Below are positions 25,301 to 36,800 of a stretch of DNA of 64,000 bases, piece by piece. The stretch is from Parus major. Taxonomy: Eukaryota > Chordata > Aves > Passeriformes > Paridae. The notes below the pieces were generated by a model. The model worked only from the letters and a program-made list of their open reading frames with translations. It made no database searches and was not told the origin of the DNA. The stretch covers positions 3,842,532-3,906,531 of the forward strand of contig NC_031783.1 in the NCBI RefSeq assembly GCF_001522545.3, in the 5' to 3' direction. Each line of letters starts with the position of its first letter. Positions within the stretch are counted from its first letter, which is position 1. A program made the position numbers and the translations under genes.

Positions 25301-26980
25301 TCCCTCATTTCCTGAGAGATGATTTCCTTTCTGGCTGTTCCTGAGCCAAGCTTCTGGCACGTGGTGCCTCTCTGACCAGGCTGTCAGGGCTGTGCCTGGA
25401 CCCTGCAAGGCGTTTGTTAAATGGTGTCTGTCAGCTAATTAAGCACTTCTGCAGGAGCTAATGGTGTGCTCACATGGGAACTCAAACATGAACTGCTTGG
25501 ACACTTGTGTAAATTCATTAGGTGCTCACACATGGATGTGGTAAATCACAGTTTATACTCACGGCAACCATTTTCTTTAGTTCCTCAGAAGTGAAATACC
25601 TCCCAGATTTGGCCTAGACACAAAGAATGGGATTCTAGTTCTATATAGGTGCCTGTGAATGTTGGTTTGTATCCAGGAGCACTGAACAAGAGCCTGGGCT
25701 TTCTGCCAGCCCAGGTTTGGGTTTGTCAGCTTTTGTCCTACCCCAAACTGTCCTACAGAGCTTTTACCTGCTCATGCTCACCTGTCTGAGCAAACCCCAG
25801 TGAGGAACTGGTTATATACCAGTGTCACTCACTGTCAGAATGACTGTGGACAGTTCTGCTTCCACCCTTTGAAGGAGTTAAGGTTTTTGTTTGTCTTCAT
25901 GGTTTCAAGTGAGCTGCAGTATCTGAAGTGAGAGCCTGTAACCAGGAAATGTGCAGCAACATATGAAACAAAAGCTTTTCTTTCACTTGCTTTTGTCAGT
26001 GCATAATGGAGTTTCCAGAAGCCTTACTGGAAGAGTAGAATTATAGAATTACTAAAAAAACCTCTAAATTTTAACATAGGAATTTCAATGGCATCAGCAT
26101 TTTGTCTATCCAGCTGTTTGTCTTTTGACACAAAGCAATTGGTGTTTATAGATGAATATGCATAGCAAAAGTAGCACAATCTTTCTGCAGGAAAAGTAAC
26201 TCTCTTGTTTTCTTAGAAATTCTTACTGATTTGGCAGGAGAATTTTTACTTTTTCTAGGCTCTTTGATCCAAAGATTTGTATGACTGTAACCTTGAATGC
26301 CATTAGAACAGAGCACAGCCATCACTTTGCCGTGTTTGAATCGGTTCTATGCAGAGACTGGTTTTTAATTAGATTAGAGAAATCTGAAAGAACCTGAGCC
26401 AAACCATGGTGTATCTGAAATGCAGTAGAAAAGCAAAATTAAGTTCAGTACAGTTTTGTTGGTAGCACTTCATTGAGTGCAAGAAGCACATGAGGTGTTC
26501 AAACTTGAAGATTGAAATCAGTAGAAACTGTTCTGTAGAACCAGTCCTTTATAATCTGGGAAAGATTTTAAAATCCACAATGTAGTTTTTATTTTTACTC
26601 AGTGGAATGTGAGGAATTCTGCTCACTATTCTGATCCTCTGCTTGAATACACCGAGAGATTTTTTTTTTTGTTGGTTTTTTTGTGCACCTTTTAGCTATA
26701 AATCAATGCCCTTTCATTCTAGGCCTTTGATGTATACTCTGTAAAAGATGCAAGGGAACAAGTTTGTCTTTATTAATCATGGTGAAAACAGAGAAGCTTT
26801 CCACCCCAGTGATGAGATTTGTGTAACTAAAAGACAGCAGGAGCCTTCGCACTCTGCAGCTTCCAACACTCTCCAGAGTCACTTCATACATCAGTGTCAA
26901 CCTTGAACTGTTCTCTCCAGGGACAGTATAATTATCCTCATGAAGTGCAACTGGATGGTGTTTGTCAAGTGGCAAAATTG
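22350..26980. other. Gene-free stretch
   Basis: No gene or clear transposon is recognisable. Alternating purine-pyrimidine tgtg/atat words occur at 24726-24763. An 8-bp stem (cctgggct, 25693-25700, with agcccagg, 25708-25715) is the only notable symmetry. GC-richer patches at 23.8-24.0 and 25.1-25.4 kb have overlapping short frames on both strands. Confidence 0.5.
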
Positions 26981-26984
26981 AATC

Positions 26985-27704
26985 TCAGTTTTGCAAGAGT
27001 TCTTGCTGCCCTCCTGCAGGCAGCTCTGCCATTTGATAAATCATTTGTTTTCCCCTGGACACTGTCCTGCTCAGCCAGGGCTGGGCCAGGAGACACCCAG
27101 AGATCCTTTCCGGCCGTTGTGTGAGTGAGAGCATCTCTGGGCTGGAAGGTGGCTTGAGGCTGGGCAGTGGCTCTGGAAAATTGCAGCTGCACATCAGAGG
27201 AAGATGCAGAGGGTTTCCATCGTTAACAGAGTGCTCCTTCAGTGCCTGCTGGCTTTTCCCGGGTGTGCTGGTGACACAGCCTGGGGCACTCAGCTGGCAG
27301 CAGAGCTGGGCACATCCTGGCCATATCCTGCCCCAGGAAATGGCCAGCTGAAGGAAACAGTGGTTTTTAGAAGTACTAAAACTGGAGATATTTGCTGTTT
27401 TAACTATTAAATAATGCTTTTTTATCACACAAGTCCCTTTAACACTGAGGTTCATTAGTGTAGGCTTCACCTTCCTTCTGCATTTCCTGAGTGGTGGAGA
27501 TGACAGGATTGATTCTGAAGCTGCTGAAGGGTTGGTAGAAGTTAAGGGTGTGTCAAGTGGAGTTGATGATGTTGCTTTCATGCAAGTGAAGTGAGAATCA
27601 GTAAACTGAGTATAGGAAAAAAAGTGTGGCAGGCTGGGAGAGCAAAGTCTGAGCAGGAGGATAAATCTTGGTAGTGAGAATGTGAAATTAAAAAAATGCA
27701 TCAT
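26985..27704 (-). other. Longest non-repetitive open frame, doubtful
   Basis: A 239-codon frame reads on the minus strand from an ATG pair at 27704. The first 30 or so residues are hydrophobic and phenylalanine/leucine-rich, like a signal peptide. The rest is rich in Ser, Pro and Leu with several Cys, and has no motif I recognise. It contains no internal repeat and no N. Opposing frames at 27121-27410 are also open, and the GC-rich half would be poor in stop codons by composition. No splice, promoter or polyadenylation context supports a gene. A chance frame is the likeliest reading; a lineage-specific ORF or an lncRNA exon is possible. Confidence 0.12.
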
Positions 27705-30700
27705 CTGGAAGGAAAGAGCACACGAGGCAACCCCTCTGGTTTGTTCTCACTACTGCCAGGATCTTCCACTAAATTCTACTGTGCATTGCATACCACACCA
27801 GACTCAGATGTGTTATTTCCAAAAGTGAATTTTTAAATATTTTTATCATTTATATAAGGGAAACTGTAATGAACTGGGCTTTCAGAGCTATTGGTCTCAT
27901 TATTTTTGCCAGTGTTTGTCCAAAATTCCCAGTGATCTATCTTTTAAAAATTAGGTCTATAAACACTGAAAACACTTTTTAAAATTACATAACTTTAAAA
28001 AAAATATTGAGAAAAATCAAAATAGAGTTTCAGATTATGTCTGCACATCATTTTAATGCTTGCATTAAAAGCCAACCAGAATCGAGTTCAGGATCAGTCA
28101 ATAATGACCCCACTTCCTAAGGATCATTGCTATTATTTTGTGGTTTAATGTCTTATCAGTTCTCTGTGTTAGCAGATTTTCTCATTGTCCTCTCCAAGAC
28201 ACGGTGCTCTCCTTCATTATTTCTCCCTTCTGCTCTGCTTTTTTATACACCTGCTAAGGTATTTCCCATCCTCACCATTAAATACTAAAAAGGAGAGCAA
28301 GATGCACTCACAGTGTGCAAAAGAATGTTTCAACTTGTTCTGCCAACTGGATGCATAAAAATAACTTATCTGGTCGCTTCATTGCTGAGAAAACTTGAAG
28401 CAATTTATTCTTCTTTAAACATGCTATGCCATTTGTATGTTTCAGGTACAGTAAATCTTGCTTCATTCATCATTTTCAAAAAAATGCATAAAAAGCAATA
28501 GCTATTCTTCTGTTACTTATAACTACCCATGAAATAAATACTGTGCAAATCTCTTTCCATTGTTGTTTGCTGTTTTTTTAATTTTTTTTAAAATTTAATT
28601 TAAATTTCAACTTTGCAAATGTGTTGATTCCTTGTGTATCTGGAGAATGGTGGTAATTTTTTTCAGTTACTTTGGCAAATGCAAGTGTACATGTTCTATT
28701 ATGCAACTACATAAGCACACATATTCCTTGTTATTTCCCAGGTTATTTCCCAGCTGAGAATTTAAACTGTTTTGCCTGTGTCACCAAGGCAAGGGATGAT
28801 GGCAAATAATGGACAGACAGAAGGCTGAATTTCTTTAAGAACTCCAGTAGATAATTTGAGGGTTATTGGGGGGTGACTGTGTGACAGCCTGGCTTTCAAT
28901 GACCTCTGAGAGTGTGGACCTGTGTCTAATTCCTGAGAGAAATTTCAGGTTTTTAGCTGTAAACCCTAGACAGGGTAGAAATTCCAGAGCCAGAGCCATG
29001 GTTTCAGCCCTGATGGGATCCCTTGGGCCGAGGGGAATGCAGCACTTGGCCCCAGCAGGGTTTGGTGCAGGAGGGGATTTGGGAGGGGATTTTACAGCTG
29101 TGATGGGCAGCACTGATGGGAGGATCCACACACACAAACAGAGTTTGTTCAGACTGCACATCCTTACCAAATACTGGGGGAAAAAAAAGAGGAGGGTGGG
29201 GTTCCAACTTTCCAAAACTGTTCATTTCTCAATCATTACTTGGTGGACTGTTCTCATCAGATATTATAATTTAACCTGTGAAATTTTGGTAGGAGCTGCC
29301 CAAGGAAAGCTCCAGACATGAAGCAAATGCTGTTCAGCTGTGGTATCATTTTATTTGTCTTACCCTGAGTTTGGAAATGAAATTAAATTAAAGGCAGATC
29401 CATTAACAGAGTTTTCACAGGAAGCAACAGGGTGAAGCTTAGCACTGGGGCTGCTTCCCACCATCCCTAATATCCTCTTTTCCTATATTAACCTTCTGGG
29501 AATTTTGTGTTGTCTGCTGTGCTATTACATTTTTTACTTCAGCATGGTATAGTCTTTAAAATAGTTAATGGGATGGAGATATTAGAATCTCTTTTGCAGT
29601 GCATTGTAATTATTGAAAGATTATCCAAATTACCTGCTTGGAACACATGAAGTGTAAGGCAAATATATCTAATAGTTTTATCTTCACTTTCTAATGACCT
29701 TCATTCCCCAGGTTTTTCCATTTTAAAAAAAGAGAAAAGTACAGAATTTCAGGCAAATTGGTTTTCACATTTGGGAATTTAGTGTGGGTGAGACAGTTTC
29801 TCTTTTACAGTGTTTTTTAAAAATTAAGTCACTCATCATTATTTATAGAAATATACTAAATTACTTTGCCAGGTTGTGGATAAGTGTTCTGGACAGAAAT
29901 TTATAATAAAAAGAAAATATAGATAGCTCATTACTTGTGAGAAGAAACATTTTTATGATGTTAGATTTAAAGAATAATGGTTTTGTATTCCAAACAGTTT
30001 TATAAACTGTTTTACTTACTTGCAGAACATGTTATATTTTGGAGTTTTTTCCCCACAAGTCTTAAAAATCCAGTTGTGAGGGAGAATGACTGCAAGGTGT
30101 CAAAATAATACATCTTTTCCTCAAAAGGATCTTGTAGCCTGCTTGCATAACCAGTGCATGAAAAAAAATGTGATACCAGCAGGTTGTTTTTCTTTTTAAC
30201 TATTCATTATTTATGAAGTGCAGAGAAAAACCAGTTACAAATGATTGTTTCAGGGGACTTCCTGTAGCTACACTTCTGTGTTCAAAGGATTTAATCATTA
30301 AACAGTGGTTTAATTCCAGTATGAAAAGTTCAGGCTCTTGTTGTCCTAGCCTAGATTTCAAAAAAAAAGTTACTCCACATATACATATATATGTGAGTGG
30401 TGGTAGAAAAAGTTCCATTTGTTTAATAGGAGGTTATAGTGTGTAAAAAACATTTGTTAACTTGGAAATATTTTCCTATTTCAACTTGGGTGCTGCTTGA
30501 ATTTGCAAATGGGCATAATACCATTTGCAAGTAAGTTTTTGGAGACAATTTCATATTCAGTCTATTGTTTTTTTATTGTTTTCAGTCTGTGTTTTTCAGT
30601 CTATTAAGAGGAAAAGAATAATTCCTGTCCCCAGGGAAGTGTGAAGTGTGGGAGTTCCTCTCCACTCTCTTGAACAGTGCTGGAAAAGGATAACTCTGGC

Positions 30701-32985
30701 TCTGGCATTTCTCAGTAGAAGACACCATACTGAGCCTCCAAATTACTACTGTTCCACAGAAAGCACAAAAATTCAACTTAGTCAAGCAGTTAAAATCAGC
30801 TACCCCATTACTGTTCTTAGATTTCTGTAATCATTTCTATAGCAGATGTCCTTTATGCCACTCTTAATATAAATTGCAAGACAGTTGGGAGTGCAGTGGC
30901 AAGAGCTTCTGCTCCACGTTTCAGCCTAAAAGGAGTACTATGACTTGGATTTCTGACTCCCATTTGTGGCCTTAAAAGTTATTTTGCAATTTTTTTGTAA
31001 GCAAGAATGTATTTCTTCTCTGTATTTTCTGAAGCCAGAAAAAACAAAAAGACCCAGTCAAACACCTTCACTATTCAGGAGAATGTTAAGGGGTTTTGTA
31101 GAGATTTGAAGACAGACACTTCCTGCCCAGGGTGAATTTTGTGTGGCTGCAGATGTTTTTTTTCCAGCTGCAGAATGGTCCAGAGCCAAATGGGGCAGGC
31201 AGGGAAGCGCAGGATAAAGGTGGGAGCTGTTTCCCAGGGAGGCAGGAGCTGAGGCTTTCCCTTCACAGGTGTGCACTTGTGCCCTTGAAGGCTGAGGAGA
31301 TTCTTGGTAGCACCTGTGGGTGATGTGCAGCTGGGCTCAGCTGTCACACCTGCTCAGGTAATGCTTTCATCCTGGTCTAATCAACCAAAGTACCTCCCCT
31401 GGATTCAACAGCATCAACAACTTGCAGAAGACAGCCTAAATTAGTGGGGAACTAGGTATTTGCCCAGAGGAAAAAGTTAGCTTTGTATTTAACTGAAATG
31501 AAACATACTAAATAAAAATAGTAATAATAATAATATGAATTATGTTGAAAATTTTAATTTGGTGGTGACAGCGCTCAGAAAGAAATATGCATGTAAAGTT
31601 GGAAAGTCCTGTCTTAGACTGGTATATAAAACTAGCATGAAGTCAGAAAGATTTACTTTCCCAAAAATGTTGGTGCTGTGCTTCAGGAATCATTTTTCTT
31701 TTTCCAGAGCCTGGTAGCAATACTAGGAGTATAAAAGTCAAGATGTTTTCAATGGCATTTTGATGTGGTTTATGGTAGATTGGCAGCAGACTTCTGCTGG
31801 ATGTTTTTTCCCCTGGGGCAGGGTGGAATTTCACTCTGCAGCCAGAGGGGTTTGTCCAGCAGGGTGATGCAGTTTCAGGTGTGCAGGTCACTCTTCACAT
31901 TTTGCTTGGGTTTTTTTTGGAATGAGCAAACCAAGACTAATTCTGCTCCATTCACCAAAACCTTAACAGTGTTTAGTGTCTGAAGACACAATCTATGCAT
32001 TAGAGTCAAAATTGTCCTTCTTACTTGAAAGTTAATTAATTAATCTGTTCTGATACAGCATGTAGTCCTCAGTGTTCCAACAAATGACAGCAGGCTGATG
32101 TTTTCCCAATCTATTTTGCTCTTTTTTGGGTGTCAGTAATATGATCACACACATAATGAGACCCTGAGTCAGCTGGATCTTTTAGGTGGATTTAAATAGA
32201 CCTCCTCTTTATAGAGCACTCCCCAAAGAAGGCTAAAAGGCGTTTTGCATATTTCAAATGACAGGTTATATTAGAATTAAAACTAGAATATTTAGGGTTT
32301 TGAAAAGAAGACACTCAGAGAAAATAAGTAATGAATAAAAGGGATTTATTTGCAGCTCCTCTCCTGCCTGCTGTGTCCATGAAGGCAGGTCCTCACTGGC
32401 AGATGTGATTTCAGCTGGTGGCTTTGCAGGTTGTTACAAACTCTGCCAAGCTCCCTTTAGCCCTGTGAGGTTCTCTGTTCTCAGAGCCCCTTCTGGCTGC
32501 CCCCTGCTCCTCGCTGGGTTCCTCCTGACCCTGAGCAGCCAGTTGCCCTCTCAGCCTCCCCAGCCACAATCCTGCTGATTCCCAAAGGCAGGACCACTCC
32601 TCCCTTTTCTGCAGGGCATTTCCACCCATCCCACGGCTCTTTTCAAAGTGACATTGATTGAAAACAGCAATGTGCAGTCTGTCACCACAGTTTTACCTCT
32701 GTGCCTTTAAAATCAAGACCTCCCCTGAAAACCATCTTCTGTTTTCCACGTTAAAATGAACACCATTCCAAGTCAGTGGAGGCTCACCTCCATGAGAATT
32801 CACATCACACAGTCATATTCTCAGGAGGCTGGGATTCCCCAAGCTGTCTTCATTTTAAACTTTGCATACTGATTTGTGTGGAAGCCTTGGCTGTTTTTTA
32901 TTATTGTCACACGATATTGGAAGAGCTGTAATCTGATTTTTACCATCTGTGGCTTGCCAGTATGACCTTTAGGCTGTGTAAGAAA
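27705..32985. other. Gene-free stretch
   Basis: Nothing here supports a gene. The frames at 28835-29321 lie on both strands of one GC-richer patch without a domain. A pyrimidine-rich, GC-richer block at about 32390-32640 follows a ttatttgcagctcctctcctg word and has no recognised family; it may be an old repeat. Confidence 0.5.
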
Positions 32986-32986
32986 T

Positions 32987-33040
32987 CACTTGATGATCTT
33001 GAAGGTCTCTTCCAACCTAGCATTCTGTTGAATTCTGTTT
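32987..33040 (+). mobile_element. CR1 retroposon, extreme 3' end
   Basis: The words cacttgatgatcttgaaggt and ctcttccaacctagcattctg, then gttgaattctg, match the terminal 50 bp of avian CR1 including the ATTCTG-type tail. The rest is missing or unrecognisable. Confidence 0.75.
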
Positions 33041-33044
33041 ATTT

Positions 33045-34285
33045 TATCAGATTATGTTTAGGGGTTTGCTCTGCCCTGTTTCCCCTGTGAGACATTTCTT
33101 TCTCTGATGGATAAAATGTTCCACAATGCACAGTTTGTATTTCAGGTATTTTAACTGCATTGGTTTCCCCTGGCGAGAACTGTGGAGCTCTTAGGTGCCA
33201 GTAGGAAGCTGCTGTTGTAACTCACACCAGTGAGTAGATTACAGGAGTGCTAACAGAAGGTGGATCTAAAAGGGGAAAATAGCAAACTTTGTGTATAATT
33301 TCACTCACCACATCCCTAATGCACATCACAGAAGTTAAACAGCTGTCACCTGGCAATATTCTTACTCAAAATAGGGAGTTCCAATACAAATGGCTTCTTT
33401 CTTCGGAGTATTTTTGTTTGGTTTTATCTTTGTGTCTCAGGCATTTCTCTTTGCCTCCACAGGCGTTGGTATGGAATGGAGAAGGAGCAATCCAGGTGTT
33501 CCTGTGGCTGAACTGGTTCATGGAAACCTGGTTTCCTTCTCTCTAATCATCTTCTGCATGAAGATTCTGTTCTGGGGGTTGAGTGTGATGAGAACTTGAT
33601 CTGAAAATGGCTGGGTGGGTTATTTGTTACATTTCTTCACCACTCAAGAGAAACATCTGCTCTCCTGTGGAAACCACGGCAGGAGAACAAATTTAATGTC
33701 TTTCCTGTGGTAGCAGGATCCTCCTGCTCAGTTTTATTGCAGGGTTTTCTAAGGGCAAGGTAACCTGTTTGTTACTGGTTTGGAATGAAGAACTTGGAGA
33801 AAAGAGTTCTTGTGAGGTAGGTAACTCACTCTGTGTGCTCCACACTGCATTTTCCCCTTTGAAGCAGGTAATTACCCTGGCTGGCTTTCTGGCTATGTTC
33901 AAATTGCTAGATTAGGAATTTTCTGTACAAATGCATGGTCTGCCTCGTGTATTTCTTAGCTTTTAACCATTTGGTTCCTGGTGTTTATAATAACAATAAC
34001 ATTAATTTGTAGGTATTATTTTATTTTCGTTATTTGTCTCTGAATAGCATCAAATTAACTTCTAATATCTTGAAAATATTGCTCTGTACAAAACAATTAA
34101 GGGCAGATTTTTTCATCAAAAACTTCTACAGGGGCAGGAGCATAAAGAGACAGTAGTAAAATTGCATGGCAACTTCTAGCAAAGGACATCAAAGCATTGC
34201 TCAAACTTTAATGAACTAAATCGACATAAAATAAATGGTGAAATTAAGCAATTTTGAAACCAAACCATTTTCTAGTTGCTAGAAA
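33045..34285. other. Gene-free stretch
   Basis: AT-rich unique sequence. The short frames at 33289-33902 overlap each other and have no domain. No repeat was recognised. Confidence 0.5.
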
Positions 34286-34289
34286 GCAC

Positions 34290-34600
34290 TGGAAAAGGAG
34301 AAGGAACAATAACATGTATTTTCTGTACAGCTTCAGCAACACCAGCTACTCTAGTTTGTGAATTAACTTAATATTCAACATTTTGTCATGTACATTAGGT
34401 GTTATAATGCATGAAATGAATACACAGTCACATCCCAGTAGCTGCAGTTCCCAGTAATGATCGACAATTCTGCCTCTAGCTAGCTAACACTTTCCCCTAT
34501 GAAATATTTTCTGCATGACCACATCCCAGGGCAGCAGGCAGCAATGGAATTTATGAACTAGCTGGATCTATCAGTGCTAGTGAGGAAGCAATAGAGAAAG
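34290..34600. promoter_or_regulatory. Candidate conserved non-coding element
   Basis: This unique segment carries packed factor-like words: gtgaattaacttaatattc, tataatgcatgaaatgaata (octamer-like atgcat), agtaatgatcgacaattctg with an isolated CpG, and the near-palindromic ctagctagctaa. There are no open frames of note. The assignment rests on composition only. Confidence 0.25.
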
Positions 34601-35118
34601 ATGTATGTTTAAAAAGCAAAACAAAACAAAAAACTGTGAAAAGGGGGAGAAAACAAAAGAGAAATCTCCAACCAGAAGGAAGCTGTCAATATGTCACACA
34701 GACACTTTGAACTGGCAGCTTCATGGTGCTACAAATTCATGTCTGGGTCCTATTTTTAAAACTTCCTGATTTTCCTAAATTTAGCTTCCAGGTGAGCCTG
34801 TTTCTTTTAGCTTTAAATAACTCAAAAGAACTGACACAGATTGAAGCTTTCAGCTTTATGCCAAGGTAGAGCCATGGCTTGTTTGCATGACTGGGAGTTA
34901 GGAATGTTCAGGTTCTTATCAGGTCAAGTGTTTTTTTCTGAATCCAAGTCAGTAAATGTAATTCTCTTAGAGAAAGGGGACTCAGCTTTGCAGTGGCTTG
35001 GCATGAGTTTTCTTTCCCCTCCTTTTCTTGCTGTACAGCTATTTTTTAGCCTTTTTCCCCCACAATGCTACAATACTCATGCACCATATGAGACAAGTAG
35101 ATTACAAATGAGGTACCT
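34601..35118. other. Gene-free stretch
   Basis: Unique AT-rich sequence with an aaaacaaaacaaaa stretch near 34617. The 96-residue frame at 34841-35131 shows no recognisable domain. Confidence 0.5.
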
Positions 35119-35127
35119 TATAAATAA

Positions 35128-35158
<31 letters not shown>
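35119..35158. repeat. ATAA then (AT)n microsatellite
   Basis: Three ATAA units pass into about 13 AT dinucleotides. The array is likely polymorphic. Confidence 0.95.
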
Positions 35159-35159
35159 G

Positions 35160-35665
35160 CCACTAGGAAAAGCATAAAATAATTTGTTTTTGGACCTCTG
35201 TACCTGTGTGACTTGCATTGTGTTTGAGACTGTTATTCTTGAAAGCAAAAGTGAGAAATTATTCCAATATTCTTCAGATTTCCAGAACTAAATTCAGTGG
35301 AATACACACCAGTGAGATGAAGTCAAGACTCAACACAATCAAGAGGAAGTAGGAATATAATTCATAATATTGTGGGCACCAACTTTAACCTGTCTTGGTC
35401 TGTTAATGTCACTCCACAGTAGGTTATACAAGGAATGCAGACAAATAAATGATGGCAAAAAAAATATAGCAGAAAAGATTATATGAAATCCCAGCAATCT
35501 TCTGTGCATTGCCCTGGTTTAAGTTTTGCATTCAACAAAAATAACTTAGAAAGAAATATCCAAGTTAGAACACATTGCATCTGTAACATAATTTTTATAT
35601 GTTGCATTTTTGCAGAAAATTAGGGAAAAAGCGTAGTATTTCTGGGCCACAATTTAGGATTGCTG
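35160..35665. other. Gene-free stretch
   Basis: AT-rich unique sequence with no gene or repeat recognised. Confidence 0.5.
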
Positions 35666-35669
35666 TTAA

Positions 35670-35815
35670 ATGCCTACACCTGCCCTGCTCGAGCAGGGCT
35701 ACCCTGGAGTAGGCTGCAATTTGTAGTCCAGCATCTTTTGAATGAGGAAGATGTCACAGCCTGTCTGGGCACACTGCTCCTGTGGCCAGTGCCCCTCACA
35801 GTAAAGAGATCAATG
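35670..35815 (-). mobile_element. CR1 retroposon fragment, inverted
   Basis: Read on the minus strand, the segment follows the CR1 3' region: ctctttactgtgaggggcac, then gtgcccagacaggctgtgac, cattcaaaagatgctggac and ccctgctcgagcagggc. The last word gives an 18-bp perfect palindrome (35682-35699) with a CTCGAG core. CR1 consensus sequences have a similar gctcgagcaggg word, so the palindrome is inherited from the element. The terminal ttccaacc tail is lost. Confidence 0.7.
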
Positions 35816-36368
35816 GATTTCTGGGGTCTCTGGATGACCCTCGGCACCTCCTCCCAGTTTTGTGTCACCAGCACCTTGCTGAGGGTGCTCTCTACCCCTC
35901 AGCCAGGCTGCATCAGCAGGAATTGGTTCCTGCTCCAGATCCAGGGACCTGCAGCACTGCTTGTGCCTCACCACATTCAGCATTTTGCTTTGTAGGCACT
36001 TCCTTGCTTTTACATGCATGTGCTCGAGGAGACTCCACACAAGCCTTGTTCCACTGATTTTGTGTTCCCTTTGCTCATCACCCCCTGCACAGGGCTGCTG
36101 GAAACTCTCCTCCTGCCCTTTCCTGGTTTAAAGCCTTTTTTCCAGGTCAGCCATCCTGCTGGCCTGGCCCCTCAGCTTCCCCTCTTTGAGAGTCTCTTTT
36201 GGGAGGCTGCCCTGGCACATCCTCAGTGCCCACACAAGCACAGGACAGTAATTCAAGCAGGTTGGAGCTGGACAAGTGCAGGCACCTGGCAGCCCAGGTG
36301 TTTTGCATTAGAGCAGATTGGGCAGTGATTATCCCTCTGCTCAGCACTCCCTGCCCCTCTGGGGTTCA
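35816..36368. other. GC-richer block, possibly old repeat
   Basis: The block is pyrimidine-rich on the plus strand. Its cagcaccttgctgagggtgc segment resembles a word I associate with avian interspersed repeats read in reverse. Overlapping frames on both strands carry no domain. It could be the older upstream part of the adjacent CR1 or a separate element; I cannot decide without a repeat library. Confidence 0.3.
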
Positions 36369-36480
36369 GTCCCTCACAACCCTAAAAACACTTGGTGCAG
36401 AAGGTCCCTCAGAACCCTAAAAACACTTGGTGCAGAAGGTCCCTCAGAACCCTAAAAACACTTGGTGCAGAGGGTCCCTG
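36369..36480. repeat. 35-bp tandem repeat, 3.2 copies
   Basis: Units starting gtccctcacaaccctaaaaa begin at 36369, 36404 and 36439, with a partial fourth at 36474. The three full units differ at only a few positions. They explain the recurring peptide in the overlapping frames. The array sits between two CR1 pieces of opposite orientation. Confidence 0.93.
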
Positions 36481-36529
36481 AGGGTGGGCAGGAATCCAGC
36501 CCAGCCTGGCAGGACACCCCAAAGGAACA

Positions 36530-36800
36530 GGGCTTGTCCAGCCTGGGGAGCAAAGAGCAGGCCCTGAGGACCTGTGGGGAGATGGAGCAGCCAGAGCTGT
36601 CTCCCCACAGAGGTGTTGTGGCAAGAGGATGAGGAATGCAAACGTGCAATTAAAACAAGGTAGGTTCAAACTGGGAAAGTTGTTTTTTTTTTTTTTTTCC
36701 CTGGGAATATTTAAGCTTTAGAACAGGTTGCTTGAAGAGGCAGCTGTGTAATTTCCCCCTCTTGGAAGGTTCCAGAGCATCAGCATCAAACCCAGGGGTG
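36530..36800 (+). mobile_element. CR1 retroposon fragment, old copy
   Basis: The order matches CR1: a tccagcctggggagcaaaga word (consensus cagcctggagaagagaag), ggacctgtggggagat, a gacaagagg-like region, aaacaaggtaggttcaaact (consensus agaggtagattcagac), then agaacaggttgcttgaagag and ctcttggaaggttcc. A poly-T run of about 16 interrupts it at 36683-36698. The copy is strongly diverged and lacks the 3' tail. Confidence 0.65.

Noticed and set aside
28835..29321. Overlapping frames of 126 and 151 codons on opposite strands
   Set aside because: They occupy the same GC-richer patch, have no domain and no splice or promoter context. A stop-poor composition explains both.
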